Positions 25,937 to 35,097 of a stretch of DNA of 62,421 nucleotides are shown piece after piece. The stretch comes from Longimicrobium sp. GTDB lineage: Bacteria; Gemmatimonadota; Gemmatimonadetes; Longimicrobiales; Longimicrobiaceae. The position numbers and the translations under genes are program-made. The stretch spans positions 1 to 62,421 of the forward strand of contig DASVWD010000059.1 of assembly GCA_036389795.1 (NCBI GenBank). The letters run 5' to 3'. The notes below the pieces were generated by a model, which saw only the letters and a program-made list of their open reading frames with translations, did not search any database and was not told the DNA's origin. Within the stretch, counting starts at the first letter, position 1. Each line of letters starts with the position of its first letter.

Positions 25937-25969
25937 CGAAAACGCCGGCCCCATGGGCGGGGCCGGCGT
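25937..25969 (-). terminator. Terminator of the aconitase-family gene
   Basis: An 11-bp stem (25942-25952 with 25959-25969) followed on the minus strand by CGTTTT. It lies 19 bases past the stop of the aconitase-family gene. Confidence 0.85.
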
Positions 25970-25987
25970 GGAGTGCACCGGGTCACG

Positions 25988-28204
25988 TCAGACGCCCGCC
26001 AGCTCGGCCTGCGGCTCCCAGGCCACGATGCGGCCCGCCATCGCCGAGGCGGCGACGGTGTAGGGGGAGGCCAGGTAGAGCTGGCCGGGGCCGCTGCGGC
26101 CGGGGAAGTTGCGGTTGATGGCGCTGATGGTGACGTCCGTGGGCTTGCGGCTGACGCCCGGACCCGCGTTGATGCAGGCGCCGCAGCTCGGCTCGATGAA
26201 GGTGGCGCCCACCGCGTCGAACACGCGGTCGTACCCCTGCTCCTGGCAGTAGCGGTAGACCTCCTGCGAGCCGCACTGGATGTAGAACTGCACGTGGTCG
26301 GGCTTGCGCTCGCCGCGCTCGGCGTGCTCGCGCAGCACGCGCGCGTACATGTCCATGTCCTCCTTCTTCCCCGCCGTGCAGCTCCCCGCGTAGGCGATGT
26401 CGATGCGGACCTCGTCGTCCAGCTCGTCCACGTGCATCCCGTTGCCGGGGTCGCCGGGGAGCGCGATCATCGGGCGCAGGGTGGAGGCGTCGATCTCGAT
26501 CACCTTCACGTACTCGGCGCCCTCGTCGGAGAAGAGCCCGTCGCAGAGCGCCTCGGCCTCCTCGCGCGGCATCCCGCGCTGCTCCACCAGGTAGTCGACC
26601 GTCTTGGCGTCGGGCGCCACGATCCCGGTGAAGGCGCCCACCTCGGCGGCCATGTTGGTCATGGTGGCGCGCTCGTCGACCGAGAGCGCCTCCACGGCGG
26701 GGCCGGCGTACTCGATGATCTGCCCGATGGCGTGGCCGTCCTTGATGTACGGGTGGCGCAGGATCTCGAGCATGAAGTCCTTGGCCGAGACGTTGGCGGG
26801 CTTCTCGCCGCGGACCACCACCCTGAACGACCTGGGCACCTCCACCCGCACGTCCCTGGTGATCCACGAGTTGAAGATGGCCGTGGTGCCCACGCCGAAC
26901 GCCACGCACCCCACGGCGCCGGCGTGCGGGGTGTGCGAGTCGCTGCCGATGATCACGTGGCCGGGCAGGGCGTAGCTCTCCAGGATCTTGGAGTGGCAGA
27001 TGGCCTCGGAGCCGTGCTTGCCGTGCCCCAGCTCGCCGTAGAGGCGCACCCCCTGCTTCTCGGCGAACTGGCGCTGCTTGACCTCCAGCTGGTTGGCCAC
27101 GTCGAGCAGGCCGAGCTGCACCCGCTCGGGCGACATGGCGTCCTTGAGGAAGGTGAGGTGGTCGCGGAAGAAGAGGATCGACTCGGGCTCCAGCACCTTC
27201 TCGTCGGGGCCGACCAGCTGCTCGAAGAAGATGGCCGACATGGGGGTGACGTACTCGTGGCTGAAGCGGATGTCGGTCTTCACGAACCCCGCGTCGCCGG
27301 GCTGCACCCACGGCACGCCCACCGCGTCCTTCGACAGGTCGGTGACCCAGTGGCGGGCGAAGATCTTCTCGGCGAGGGTCATCGGCCGCGCCCCGCCGGG
27401 GTGGCGGCGGCCGGCGGGGGCGCCCAGTGCGTCGGCGCGGACGTTCGACGTCGAAGTGGCGACGAACTGCGCGGCGGCGCCGCCCGCGCCGGTGTCGGGG
27501 CCGGGCTGGTCGTACTCGCCGCTGCCGCGCAGCATGCGCACGTCCTGCGCGTCCAGGTCGTCCGTGGTCTCGCCCGCGCCGTGGCAGGAGATCGGCGGGG
27601 TCTGCACCAGCCCCTGCAGGCGGGCGACGTTGTAGTTGAAGAGCCCGCCGTGCTCGATGATGCCGCGGGTGATCTCGTCGGCGCCCTCGGTGAACTCGGA
27701 GAGGGGGATGGTCCCGCCGCGGCGGATGCGCTCGACCAGCTCGAAGTTCGTCGACGTGAGCACGCCCAGGTTCTGGCAGTTCTCGCGGTAGATGCGCTCG
27801 ATGTTCTCGGCGATCACCAGCCGGATCCCCGCCATCATCTCGGCGTACGGGCTCTGCTCGCGGGAGGAGCCCTTGCCGCGGCGCTTCCCCGAGACGGAGG
27901 CCACGAAGCCGCCCTGCTTCACGCTCCCCTGCTTGATGGGGAACTCGCTCCCGGCCTTCAGGCCCAGGTAGGGGAATTCGCCCAGCGTCTCGTCGTAGTA
28001 GTAGCAGATGTACGCGGGGGTGATCTCGTCGGTGGAGATGTTGTCGCGCAGCCGGCCGCGGACCTCGTCCGTCAGCTCGAGGTCCTCGCCGTCGAGCTGG
28101 CGGCGGACGAGCTCGGGGTCGTCCACCAGGAACAGGATGCGGCCCTCCAGGCGGACCTCGGGCGGGAGCTTCTCGACCTTGCGCGTCAGCAGCGAGCGGA
28201 TCAT
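25988..28204 (-). CDS. Aconitase-superfamily dehydratase, swivel domain first
   Basis: A 738-aa single-chain enzyme. Residues about 1-240 are a LeuD/aconitase swivel domain (DNISTDEITPAY, GSSREQSPYAEMM, NLGVLTSTNF); after a disordered Gly/Ala linker (about 245-280) comes the large 4Fe-4S domain. Cluster Cys are visible in AYAGSCTAGK and SCGAC; IGSDSHTPHAGA is the family DSHT motif. AcnB also carries its swivel ahead of the Fe-S domain, but it has an additional HEAT-like domain that is absent here, and the sequence is not close to AcnB. Citrate/isocitrate, isopropylmalate or homoaconitate are all possible substrates. An in-frame ATG at 28411 adds a low-complexity Arg/Pro leader and was not used. 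Confidence 0.88.
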   Translation of the reverse strand: MIRSLLTRKVEKLPPEVRLEGRILFLVDDPELVRRQLDGEDLELTDEVRGRLRDNISTDEITPAYICYYYDETLGEFPYLGLKAGSEFPIKQGSVKQGGFVASVSGKRRGKGSSREQSPYAEMMAGIRLVIAENIERIYRENCQNLGVLTSTNFELVERIRRGGTIPLSEFTEGADEITRGIIEHGGLFNYNVARLQGLVQTPPISCHGAGETTDDLDAQDVRMLRGSGEYDQPGPDTGAGGAAAQFVATSTSNVRADALGAPAGRRHPGGARPMTLAEKIFARHWVTDLSKDAVGVPWVQPGDAGFVKTDIRFSHEYVTPMSAIFFEQLVGPDEKVLEPESILFFRDHLTFLKDAMSPERVQLGLLDVANQLEVKQRQFAEKQGVRLYGELGHGKHGSEAICHSKILESYALPGHVIIGSDSHTPHAGAVGCVAFGVGTTAIFNSWITRDVRVEVPRSFRVVVRGEKPANVSAKDFMLEILRHPYIKDGHAIGQIIEYAGPAVEALSVDERATMTNMAAEVGAFTGIVAPDAKTVDYLVEQRGMPREEAEALCDGLFSDEGAEYVKVIEIDASTLRPMIALPGDPGNGMHVDELDDEVRIDIAYAGSCTAGKKEDMDMYARVLREHAERGERKPDHVQFYIQCGSQEVYRYCQEQGYDRVFDAVGATFIEPSCGACINAGPGVSRKPTDVTISAINRNFPGRSGPGQLYLASPYTVAASAMAGRIVAWEPQAELAGV

Positions 28205-28557
28205 CGGCGTATGCGAGCGATAAGAGGAGCGCGCGGGCGGGCCGCGCGCGTCGGCGTTCCGGGATTCGGGAGACGCAAAAATGGGGCGGGCGCGCGCTCC
28301 GGGCAACCCGTGCCCGCGCATGGGGATAGCGCGGGCGCGGGGCCGCGCGGGCGAATGCGCGGTGTGATACCACTTCTTTGAAAATCCGTTCAGACCTTGA
28401 GTACGAATCATCTTACGGAGAGCAGCAGCGCAAGCAGGGAACGATGCGCTTCGCCCGGCGCTCGGTTCGGCGTCTCTCCGCCACGTTGTCGTCGCCGAGA
28501 TGCGCGGTTAGCTTTCCGGAGCCTCCCGACGCTCCTCTTTCCGCGCTTTCCGCCACG

Positions 28558-29088
28558 ATGCCACGCTTCCGCGCGTTCGTCTTCTTCACCGTGCCGATCA
28601 CGGGCGCCGTGCTCCTCGCGGGTGCCGCGGCGGGCGCGCGGCCGGCGGCGGCGCTCTCGCTCCAGGCCGGCGAGACGCTGACGTTCGCGACGGGGGACCA
28701 GGTGAGCGTGGCGAGCTGGCCGATGGGGGCGAGCGGCGTGGAGGTGTGCGCGGCGATCACGCAGCGCATCCGCCCGGGGAAGACGCTCTACGTGCAAAGC
28801 GACCAGGGCTCGGGGATGCCGACGATCCAGCGCTTCCCGATCTCGGGGGTGACCCCCTACTGCACCCGCCTCACGCAGACGGCGGGCGACTCGGTGACGG
28901 TGACGTTCACCAAGCAGGTGCGCGACCGGGTGGGGCGCATCGCGCGGCTCACCGTTGGCTCGCACCGGATGGCGGTGGACCCGCTCTGGCGGCGGCGCGT
29001 CACCTTCCGCTGGTTGCGCGAGGGCGCCGACACCGTCCCCGCCGCGCCGACGGTGGAGGAGGTGTTCGGGACGGGGCGGAGGCCGTAA
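28558..29088 (+). CDS. Secreted protein of unknown function
   Basis: A 176-aa protein from the ATG at 28558, with a Sec signal (AFVFFTVPITGAVLLAGAAAGARPAAA). The mature part is small and beta-rich with two Cys (EVCAAITQRI and PYCTRLTQT) that could form one disulfide. An in-frame start at 28378 would put 60 non-hydrophobic residues ahead of the signal and is less likely. No family recognised. It is convergent with the S9 peptidase. Confidence 0.65.
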   Translation: MPRFRAFVFFTVPITGAVLLAGAAAGARPAAALSLQAGETLTFATGDQVSVASWPMGASGVEVCAAITQRIRPGKTLYVQSDQGSGMPTIQRFPISGVTPYCTRLTQTAGDSVTVTFTKQVRDRVGRIARLTVGSHRMAVDPLWRRRVTFRWLREGADTVPAAPTVEEVFGTGRRP

Positions 29089-29133
29089 GGGCGGAGGCGC
29101 GAGCCCTTCTCGTCTCATCCGGAAAACTGCAAG

Positions 29134-29198
29134 CCTCACGCAGAGTCAGCAGAGTCAGCAGAGAAATTCTCCACTGACTCTGCTGGCTTCGTGTGAGG
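29134..29198. repeat. Family-2 long hairpin, unit TCAGCAGAG
   Basis: Left arm CCTCACGCAGAG plus two TCAGCAGAG units, short AAATT loop, right arm the imperfect complement ending GTGTGAGG. It lies 45 bases past the secreted-protein gene and may act as a terminator. Confidence 0.85.
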
Positions 29199-29216
29199 TT
29201 TTCCTGTTGTAGTTGC

Positions 29217-29359
29217 GTGAGGGATGCGCGCCCGGAGGGCCGGGACGCCGCCGCCACAGGGGGTATCGTGGCGGCGGTGGCCCGGCGCCGTTGGCCTGCG
29301 TTGTTTGCAGGCCTACGGCGCGCGCAGCCCGGCCCGGAGCGCAGCGGAGGGACACGCCC
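29217..29359 (+). repeat. Family-1 dispersed repeat, copy iv (divergent stem)
   Basis: Same frame as copy iii, but the inner stem is GGCCTGC-GTTGTTT-GCAGGCC instead of GGGCACG-GTCGTAT-CGTGCCC; the outer GCGCCGT/ACGGCGC pair is kept. Together with the hairpin at 29134 it fills the 302-base gap between two convergent genes. Confidence 0.9.
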
Positions 29360-29390
29360 ACACCCGCAGTTGCAGTTCCTCCGCTCGACC

Positions 29391-31559
29391 TCACCGCGTC
29401 GGGGTCGGGGCGGCGGGGGAGCGCACCTCGGGGCGGATGTGGCGCTCGAACCACTCGACGATGCGCAGCATGTGGTCCACGCGGTGGGCTGGCTCGCCGG
29501 AGCGGGTGAGCTCGTGGCCTTCGCGCGGGTAGCGCACGAACTCGACGTCGCGGCCCAGCGTCTTGAGCGCGCGGTAGAACGCCTCGGCGCCCGCGATGGT
29601 GGTGCGGTAGTCGGCCTCGCCGTGCAGCATCAGCAGCGGGGTGCGCACGTTGGCCACCCAGGTGAGCGGCGACTGCTCGCGGGCGATCTCGGCCTGCTCC
29701 CACGGCCGGCCCCCGAACTCGCCCTCGAAGAGCCGCCAGGTGTTCGACGCGCCCCACCAGATCGACAGGTCGTAGACGCCGCGCTGCGCCACAGCGGCCC
29801 GGAAGCGCTCGGGCGCCTCCTTGGCGATCAGCCACGCCACCATGTAGCCGGCGTAGCTGCCGCCGGTGACGGCCTGCCGGGCGGGGTCGGCCAGGCCGCG
29901 CGCCAGCACGCTGTCGGCGCCGATCAGGATGTCGCGCGCGGGCGGGGTGCCCCAGTTGCGGTGGATGCTCTGCAGCCCTTCCTCGCCGTAGCCGCCGGAG
30001 CCGCGCGGGTTGCTGAAGAAGACGGTGTAGCCGGCGCCGGCCAGCGACTGGTACTCGAGCCACATGCTGGCCTCGCCCGGGCCCCACATGGCGTGCGGGC
30101 CGCCGTGGATCTCCACCGCCAGCGGCGGCCGGTCGCCCGCGCGGTAGCCGATCGGGCGCAGGATCCACCCCTGCACGCGGCGGCCGTCGAAGGAGGGGTA
30201 CCACATCTCCTCGTAGTCGGCCACGTACACGCGCGCCAGGAGCGAGTCGTTCAGCGTGGTGAGCCGCCGCTCGCCCCGCCCGTCTCCTCCCGCGGCGTAG
30301 ACGTCGCTCGGGCGGCGGGGGTTCATCTCGGCCCAGGCGATCGTCCGGCCGGCCACGTCGAAGGCGAGCACGCCGCGCGGGCCGTCGACCACCTTCTGCG
30401 GGGCGCCGCCGTCCACGCGGACGCGGTAGAGGGGGACGGCGCCCTCGGACGAGACGGTGAAGTAGAGCCAGCCGTCTTCCGTGAACTCGAAGTCGTCCAC
30501 CGAGCGGTCGAGCCCCGCGGTGACGCTCCGGCGGCCGCTGCCGTCGGCGCGCGCCAGCACCAGCTCGCGGTTGACGGCGGTGCGGAACCCGGTCTCCACG
30601 TGCTGCCGCGCGTAGGCGATCCACCGCCCGTCGGGCGACCAGCGCGGGGCGCTCTCGGAGTAGCCGGGCTCGGCGATCCGCCGCGCCGCGCCGCCGCCGG
30701 CGGGGACCACCACCAGGTCCGACTCCAGCTCTTCGTCGGGGTGGCGGCCGGCGCGGGGCTCGCCGGAGGAGAAGACGAGCGAGCGCCCGTCGGGCGACCA
30801 CGAGGGGGCGGAGGAGTTCCACGGGTTCGCGGTCACGCGGACGGGCTTCGCGTCGGGCCGCGCGTCGACCACGTAGACCTGGCGCCAGCGCTCGCCCTCG
30901 ATCGAGGTCTCGCCCATGAAGGCGAGCCGGGTGACGCGGCGGGGGTCGTCGTCCTCTTCCTCCAGACGGAGCTTGGTGCGGATGGCGGCCAGCGCGGCGG
31001 CGCGGTCGCGGTCGATGCGGCGGATGGCGGCGGCGTCGACCCTGGCCTTCGTGGTGTCGCGCGCGGTGTCGAGCTCGGTGGGCGGCAGCGCGGAGGTGAA
31101 GGCGACGCGGTCGCCCTGCGGCGACCAGACGGGGCCGGCGGCGCCGCTCCGGAGGTCGGTGAGCGGCCAGGCCTCGCCGCCGTCGGCCAGCGGGAGGATC
31201 CACACCTGCGGCCGGGCCCCCTCCCCGCGCGAGCTCACGAAGGCCAGGCGCGTCCCGTCGGGCGAGAAGGCGGGGGAGCCCACGGAGGGCGAGTTCGTCC
31301 ACGTCAGCCGCCTCGGGGGCCCGCTGCCGTCGGTGCGGGCGATCCACAGGTCGCGGCGGTACCTGTTCGTCGCCGAGTCGGCCTGCGTGACCACGTAGAC
31401 CACGCTCCGCCCGTCGGGCGAGAGCGCCACGTCGGAGGCGGCGCGCAGGTGGTAGAGGTCGAGCGGCGTGAGCGGCCGGCGCTCCTGCGCGGCCAGCGGC
31501 GACGCGGCGGCGGCGAGCGCCGCCAGGACGGCGAGGGCGATGCTGCGGGTGCGGTGCAT
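29391..31559 (-). CDS. Secreted S9 prolyl-oligopeptidase-family peptidase
   Basis: A 722-aa exported protein (signal to about ASPLAAQ, residue 25). A WD40/TolB-like propeller (repeated SPDG, WSPDGR and WSPQGD segments) covers about 30-430; the alpha/beta hydrolase domain follows with nucleophile in GGSYAGY, acid in HGEADYRT and His in REGHELTR. Cleaves oligopeptides, probably in the periplasm, in the manner of acylaminoacyl or dipeptidyl peptidases. A promoter of the local type (TTGCCG-N17-TAGCCT) stands about 40 bases before the start. Confidence 0.95.
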   Translation of the reverse strand: MHRTRSIALAVLAALAAAASPLAAQERRPLTPLDLYHLRAASDVALSPDGRSVVYVVTQADSATNRYRRDLWIARTDGSGPPRRLTWTNSPSVGSPAFSPDGTRLAFVSSRGEGARPQVWILPLADGGEAWPLTDLRSGAAGPVWSPQGDRVAFTSALPPTELDTARDTTKARVDAAAIRRIDRDRAAALAAIRTKLRLEEEDDDPRRVTRLAFMGETSIEGERWRQVYVVDARPDAKPVRVTANPWNSSAPSWSPDGRSLVFSSGEPRAGRHPDEELESDLVVVPAGGGAARRIAEPGYSESAPRWSPDGRWIAYARQHVETGFRTAVNRELVLARADGSGRRSVTAGLDRSVDDFEFTEDGWLYFTVSSEGAVPLYRVRVDGGAPQKVVDGPRGVLAFDVAGRTIAWAEMNPRRPSDVYAAGGDGRGERRLTTLNDSLLARVYVADYEEMWYPSFDGRRVQGWILRPIGYRAGDRPPLAVEIHGGPHAMWGPGEASMWLEYQSLAGAGYTVFFSNPRGSGGYGEEGLQSIHRNWGTPPARDILIGADSVLARGLADPARQAVTGGSYAGYMVAWLIAKEAPERFRAAVAQRGVYDLSIWWGASNTWRLFEGEFGGRPWEQAEIAREQSPLTWVANVRTPLLMLHGEADYRTTIAGAEAFYRALKTLGRDVEFVRYPREGHELTRSGEPAHRVDHMLRIVEWFERHIRPEVRSPAAPTPTR

Positions 31560-31598
31560 GGAAGCCTCGGGGTCAGGACATTCTGGGGTGACCGCCCA

Positions 31599-31627
31599 AG
31601 GCTACGTCGCCGCGCCGCCCGCGGCAA
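31599..31627 (-). promoter_or_regulatory. Probable promoter of the S9 peptidase gene
   Basis: Minus strand TTGCCG (31627-31622), 17-base spacer, TAGCCT (31604-31599). The same -10 hexamer occurs in the duplicated leader at 53831. Confidence 0.45.
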
Positions 31628-31668
31628 CCCGGCGCGGGTGGGGAAGACGCGCGAAAGGCGCGGACGAC

Positions 31669-31697
31669 TTGAGTTCGCGCCAGATGTTGGTTAGATT
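31669..31697 (+). promoter_or_regulatory. Promoter of the tRNA-Ala gene
   Basis: TTGAGT (31669-31674), 17-base spacer, TAGATT (31692-31697), ending 11 bases before the first tRNA base. Confidence 0.75.
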
Positions 31698-31708
31698 CAG
31701 CCCCGTTC

Positions 31709-31781
31709 GGGGCCTTAGCTCAGCTGGGAGAGCGCCTGCTTTGCAAGCAGGAGGTCACCGGTTCGATCCCGGTAGGCTCCA
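31709..31781 (+). tRNA. tRNA-Ala (anticodon UGC)
   Basis: A 73-nt cloverleaf. Acceptor GGGGCCU pairs with AGGCUCC and includes the G3-U70 wobble that marks tRNA-Ala. D arm GCUC...GAGC, anticodon stem CCTGC/GCAGG with loop TTTGCAA (anticodon TGC at 31742-31744), T arm CCGGTTCGATCCCGG. The CCA end is not encoded (bases TTC follow A73). Confidence 0.98.
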
Positions 31782-31934
31782 TTCACCCGCAGGCAGTGCA
31801 ACACGGTATTCGAACGCAACGCGCCCGGACCGCGTGGTCTCGGGCGCGTCGATGCGTTCAGGATCGAAATCCGGGCTGCGGGGCCACCAGCCGTCATGTG
31901 TCGGCGGGGTGGTCTTCGTCCGGGCGGAGGCGTG

Positions 31935-32420
31935 TCATTGCCGCTCGAAGAACGGCGGCGGCTCGATGCCGAGGGCGCGCAGGTAGACGTAGCCCTGCCC
32001 GCGGTGGTGGATCTCGTTGTCGATCACGTAGAGCAGCAGGTCGTGGGCGACGCCCGGGTACTGCCCGAACGCGGTCATGGACTCCTGGAACCTGCCCGGC
32101 GGGATCTGCGTCCAGAGGGCGTCGATCTGCTCCGTGGCCTCGTCCCAGAGCCGCAGGATCTCCTCCTTCGGCCGGGCGTCACGGTTCCAGGAACTGCTCC
32201 ACTCGCCCGTCGCCACGCCGCGCACCATCGGCGCGCCCATGCTGAGCATCTCCATCGCCAGTGCGCCGAACGGGCGCATTCCGCCGACCGAGAAGGTGAA
32301 GAGCTGGTCGTCGGGGAAGGCTTCGATCACGCGCCGGGTCAGCCGGCGGTGGCCCTGCCAGTGCGCGAGCAGCGCCGCGGGGGTGATGAAGGCGGACGGG
32401 ACGGGTGCGGTGGTCGACAC
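31935..32420 (-). CDS. DinB-family protein
   Basis: A 161-aa four-helix-bundle protein of the DinB/YfiT superfamily. Potential metal His lie in LAHWQGHRRL (first helix) and NEIHHRGQGYVYLR (fourth helix). Members act as thiol-dependent S-transferases or are of unknown role. The GTG at 32420 has GAGGAG seven bases upstream; the longer ATG start (32510) lies in the promoter. Confidence 0.9.
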   Translation of the reverse strand: MSTTAPVPSAFITPAALLAHWQGHRRLTRRVIEAFPDDQLFTFSVGGMRPFGALAMEMLSMGAPMVRGVATGEWSSSWNRDARPKEEILRLWDEATEQIDALWTQIPPGRFQESMTAFGQYPGVAHDLLLYVIDNEIHHRGQGYVYLRALGIEPPPFFERQ

Positions 32421-32482
32421 GGCGGGTCTCCTCGGCGGGTGGGGAGCGGAGGCCGATCCGGATGGCCCGGAGGCGGTCCGGA

Positions 32483-32510
32483 ATTCTAGCCGCGCCGGCT
32501 CGTCCCGCAA
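32483..32510 (-). promoter_or_regulatory. Promoter of the DinB gene
   Basis: Minus strand TTGCGG (32510-32505), 16-base spacer, TAGAAT (32488-32483), about 60 bases before the GTG start. Confidence 0.6.
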
Positions 32511-32774
32511 TGACGCCGCGGCGCGGCCGTGTCGCGGGCCGGCCTCATTTTGTCCTCCGTGTTCGTCCGTGCGTCACGGCCGTCGGCGCTGCCGCGTTCT
32601 ATCGCACCCGCCGGGGTGCAGCCGCCTCCGGTCTGTCGGCGGCATCGGCGCGCCTACCTCCGCCACGCATAGCGCGAGAAGACGATGCTTCGTCCGTCGA
32701 CCCCGCGGCGTCGCGCCCGCCAGTAGAGCCCGGCAACCCGCCGTCACCGCGAATCCCTCCTACACCAAGCGAAG

Positions 32775-33293
32775 ATGCGTCGTACCCTTCTCGTCCTCGT
32801 GGTCCTGATCCTGTCCGCCCACCGGGCACCCGCGCAGCAGCACATCCCCGGCGGCGCCGCGCGGGACCTGGGCGGCGAGCGCAACGCCTATCGAGCCCGG
32901 GTGCGGGCCGAGCTCACCCAGCTGATGACGCAGTGGGCCGATGCGTGGAACGCGGACGACGCGGCGGGACTCAGCCGTCTCGTCGCGCGCAATGCCACGC
33001 TCGCGGTCGAGGGTCTTCCACTGATCCGTGGACCGCAGGCCCTCTCGGATTCGCTTCCGGCCGTGCTCGCCCGCGAGGAAGAGATGCAGTGGCGGATCAC
33101 GGACTTCGAGACCAGCGGCGACCTGGCGTACGCGATCTGTGATCTCGCGTGGGGGCCCGGAGGCGCGGGCGGGGAGGGAGCCTTGCGCGGCCGCATGTCG
33201 TTCGTCGCCACCCGGGTGTCCAACAGCGAGTGGCGCGTCCGCAGCGTCACGATCTCGCGGGCTCCGGCCCCGCCTGCCCCGGACGCGCTGTGA
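32775..33293 (+). CDS. Secreted NTF2/SnoaL-like protein
   Basis: A 172-aa protein with a Sec signal (LLVLVVLILSAHRAPAQ). The mature part has the NTF2-like cone: helix QLMTQWADAWNADDAAGLSRLV, then strands TLAVEGLPLIRGPQAL, EMQWRITDFETSGDLAYAICDLAW and WRVRSVTISRA. These domains often bind small ligands or act as accessory enzymes. No catalytic residue set was recognised. Confidence 0.82.
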   Translation: MRRTLLVLVVLILSAHRAPAQQHIPGGAARDLGGERNAYRARVRAELTQLMTQWADAWNADDAAGLSRLVARNATLAVEGLPLIRGPQALSDSLPAVLAREEEMQWRITDFETSGDLAYAICDLAWGPGGAGGEGALRGRMSFVATRVSNSEWRVRSVTISRAPAPPAPDAL

Positions 33294-33536
33294 GCGTGGC
33301 CGCCGCGCGGAGGCTCCGGCCCGACCGAGACGTCGCCCGTGGATGAGCGGCCTGGTGGACTCGGCGCGCACCGGGAGAGCACCGTCGCCGCGCCCGCACG
33401 GCCTGGGAACGACACGGGCCCGCGTTCCTGCTTCCCGCGGCCTGGCTCCCGTTCCGCCGGACTTCGGCGCGAGGCCTCCCGTCGACCTCCGCCACCCGGC
33501 CGTGGTCCCGGTTCCACCTGCTCTCCTGGAGGTCGC

Positions 33537-34868
33537 ATGAGCGCGCGGACCCTCGTGCTGCTGCTGGGCGCCACCCTCGCCGCGTGCTCGGGCGCCGAGC
33601 CGATCACCGAGCCGTCGGGAACGGAGGTCCCGCGCGAGGCGACGGCGTGGCTGCAGGCGAACGCCATCCCGTTCACCGCCTCGCGGGCGGGCGGCCCCTA
33701 CCAGGACCTGCTCCCGCTGAAGCCGATCGTGGGCGGCGCCCGCATCGTGGCGCTCGGCGAGGCCACGCACGGCACGCGCGAGTTCTTCGAGATGAAGCAC
33801 CGCCTGCTGGAGTTCCTGGTGCGGGAGATGGGGTTCACCACGTTCGCCATCGAGTCGGAGTGGGCCGAGGCGACCCGGATCGACGAGTACGTCCGCACCG
33901 GCAGCGGCAACGCGCACGCGCGGCTCACCGGGCTCTACTTCTGGACCTGGCGGACGCAGGAGGTGCTCGACCTGATCGAGTGGATGCGCGCCTGGAACGC
34001 GAACCCCGCCAACGCCCGCAAGGTGGGCTTCGTGGGGGTCGACGCCCAGTTCCCCACCCTGGCGATGGACACCGTGGTGGCCTTCCTGCGGCGGGCGGAC
34101 CCCGCGGGCGCCGCGCTGGCCACGGACCGCTTCTCCTGCCTGCGCCCCTACTCGAACGACGCGCGGGGGGGCTCGCGGGCCAGCTACTCGAGCGTTCCCA
34201 ACGTGCTGAGGGAGGATTGCCGCGCGCAGGTGGCGCAGGTGCACGAGTACCTGGCCGCGAACCGCGCCAGGCTGGAGGCGGCCGCCTCGCCGGCGGAGTT
34301 CTCGTTCACGCTCCAGGCGGCGCGGCTGGCCGTGCAGGGCGAGGACGTGCTCTCGCAGCGCGACGGCTCGGCGCGCGACCGCTACATGGCCGAGAACGCC
34401 GCGTGGTGGCTGGACCGCGAGGGAGCGGGAGCGAAGATGGTGATCTGGGCCCACAACGCGCACGTCAGCACCGCGCCGGGGTGGATGGGCAGCCACCTGC
34501 GCGCCCGGTTCGGGCAGGAGATGCGGGTGATGGGCTTCAGCTTCTACCAGGGGTCGTTCACCGCCGTGAACCTCGACGGGGGCCCGTTCGGCACCTACAG
34601 CTTCGGGGCGGCGCCCGACGGGAGCTACGAGCACTACTTCCACAGCGCCGGGCTGCCCCGGTTCATCCTCGACCTGCGGGTCTCGTTCGGATCGCCCGCC
34701 ACCCGCTGGCTCGCCGGCCCGCGCGCGGTGCGCGAGATCGGGTGCTGCCACCGGCCCAGCATCCCCGGGTGGGGGATCCGGCTGGTGTCGCTGCCGTCGC
34801 TCTACGACGCGATCATCCACTTCGAGACCACCACCGCCTCGCAGCTGCTCCCGCCGCGGTGGGAGTAG
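33537..34868 (+). CDS. Erythromycin-esterase-family lipoprotein
   Basis: A 443-aa protein from the ATG at 33537 (CTGGAGGTCGC ahead). Lipoprotein signal with LAAC (lipidated Cys17). The Ere-type fold follows: [22 protein letters not shown] near residue 77, then [11 protein letters not shown] and the catalytic-His segment IWAHNAHVS near residue 302. EreA/EreB hydrolyse macrolide lactones; most family members in environmental bacteria have unknown substrates, so a resistance role is not implied. The final Cys-rich loop ([10 protein letters not shown]) is conserved in the family. Confidence 0.92.
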   Translation: MSARTLVLLLGATLAACSGAEPITEPSGTEVPREATAWLQANAIPFTASRAGGPYQDLLPLKPIVGGARIVALGEATHGTREFFEMKHRLLEFLVREMGFTTFAIESEWAEATRIDEYVRTGSGNAHARLTGLYFWTWRTQEVLDLIEWMRAWNANPANARKVGFVGVDAQFPTLAMDTVVAFLRRADPAGAALATDRFSCLRPYSNDARGGSRASYSSVPNVLREDCRAQVAQVHEYLAANRARLEAAASPAEFSFTLQAARLAVQGEDVLSQRDGSARDRYMAENAAWWLDREGAGAKMVIWAHNAHVSTAPGWMGSHLRARFGQEMRVMGFSFYQGSFTAVNLDGGPFGTYSFGAAPDGSYEHYFHSAGLPRFILDLRVSFGSPATRWLAGPRAVREIGCCHRPSIPGWGIRLVSLPSLYDAIIHFETTTASQLLPPRWE

Positions 34869-34909
34869 CGAGCCTCGCGGCCGCGCCCAGGCCTCGGGGC
34901 GGATTGGAT

Positions 34910-34985
34910 TCACGCGGAGACACAGAGACGCAGAGACGCAGAGAAACCCTCGGGTCTTCTCTGTGTCTCTGCGTCTCTGCGTGAG
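34910..34985. repeat. Family-2 long hairpin, unit GCAGAGAC / ACAGAGAC
   Basis: Left arm TCACGCGGAGAC then ACAGAGAC, GCAGAGAC units; right arm the complement ending CTCTGCGTGAG. It lies 42 bases after the Ere-like gene, directly upstream of the DUF4157 remnant. Confidence 0.88.
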
Positions 34986-35097
34986 ACCTTTTCCGGAACT
35001 GCCGCGAGCCGTCGGCCGCCGCCGGCAACCAACCGTTTGCTTGCCAGGGTGCCGCCGCGACCCGCAGATTCCCCGCGTCCGCGGAGGGTGGACTCCC

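Noticed and set aside
33537-34868. Macrolide resistance gene
   Set aside because: The Ere fold and motifs are present, but most environmental members have unknown substrates and there is no mobile element or resistance neighbour.
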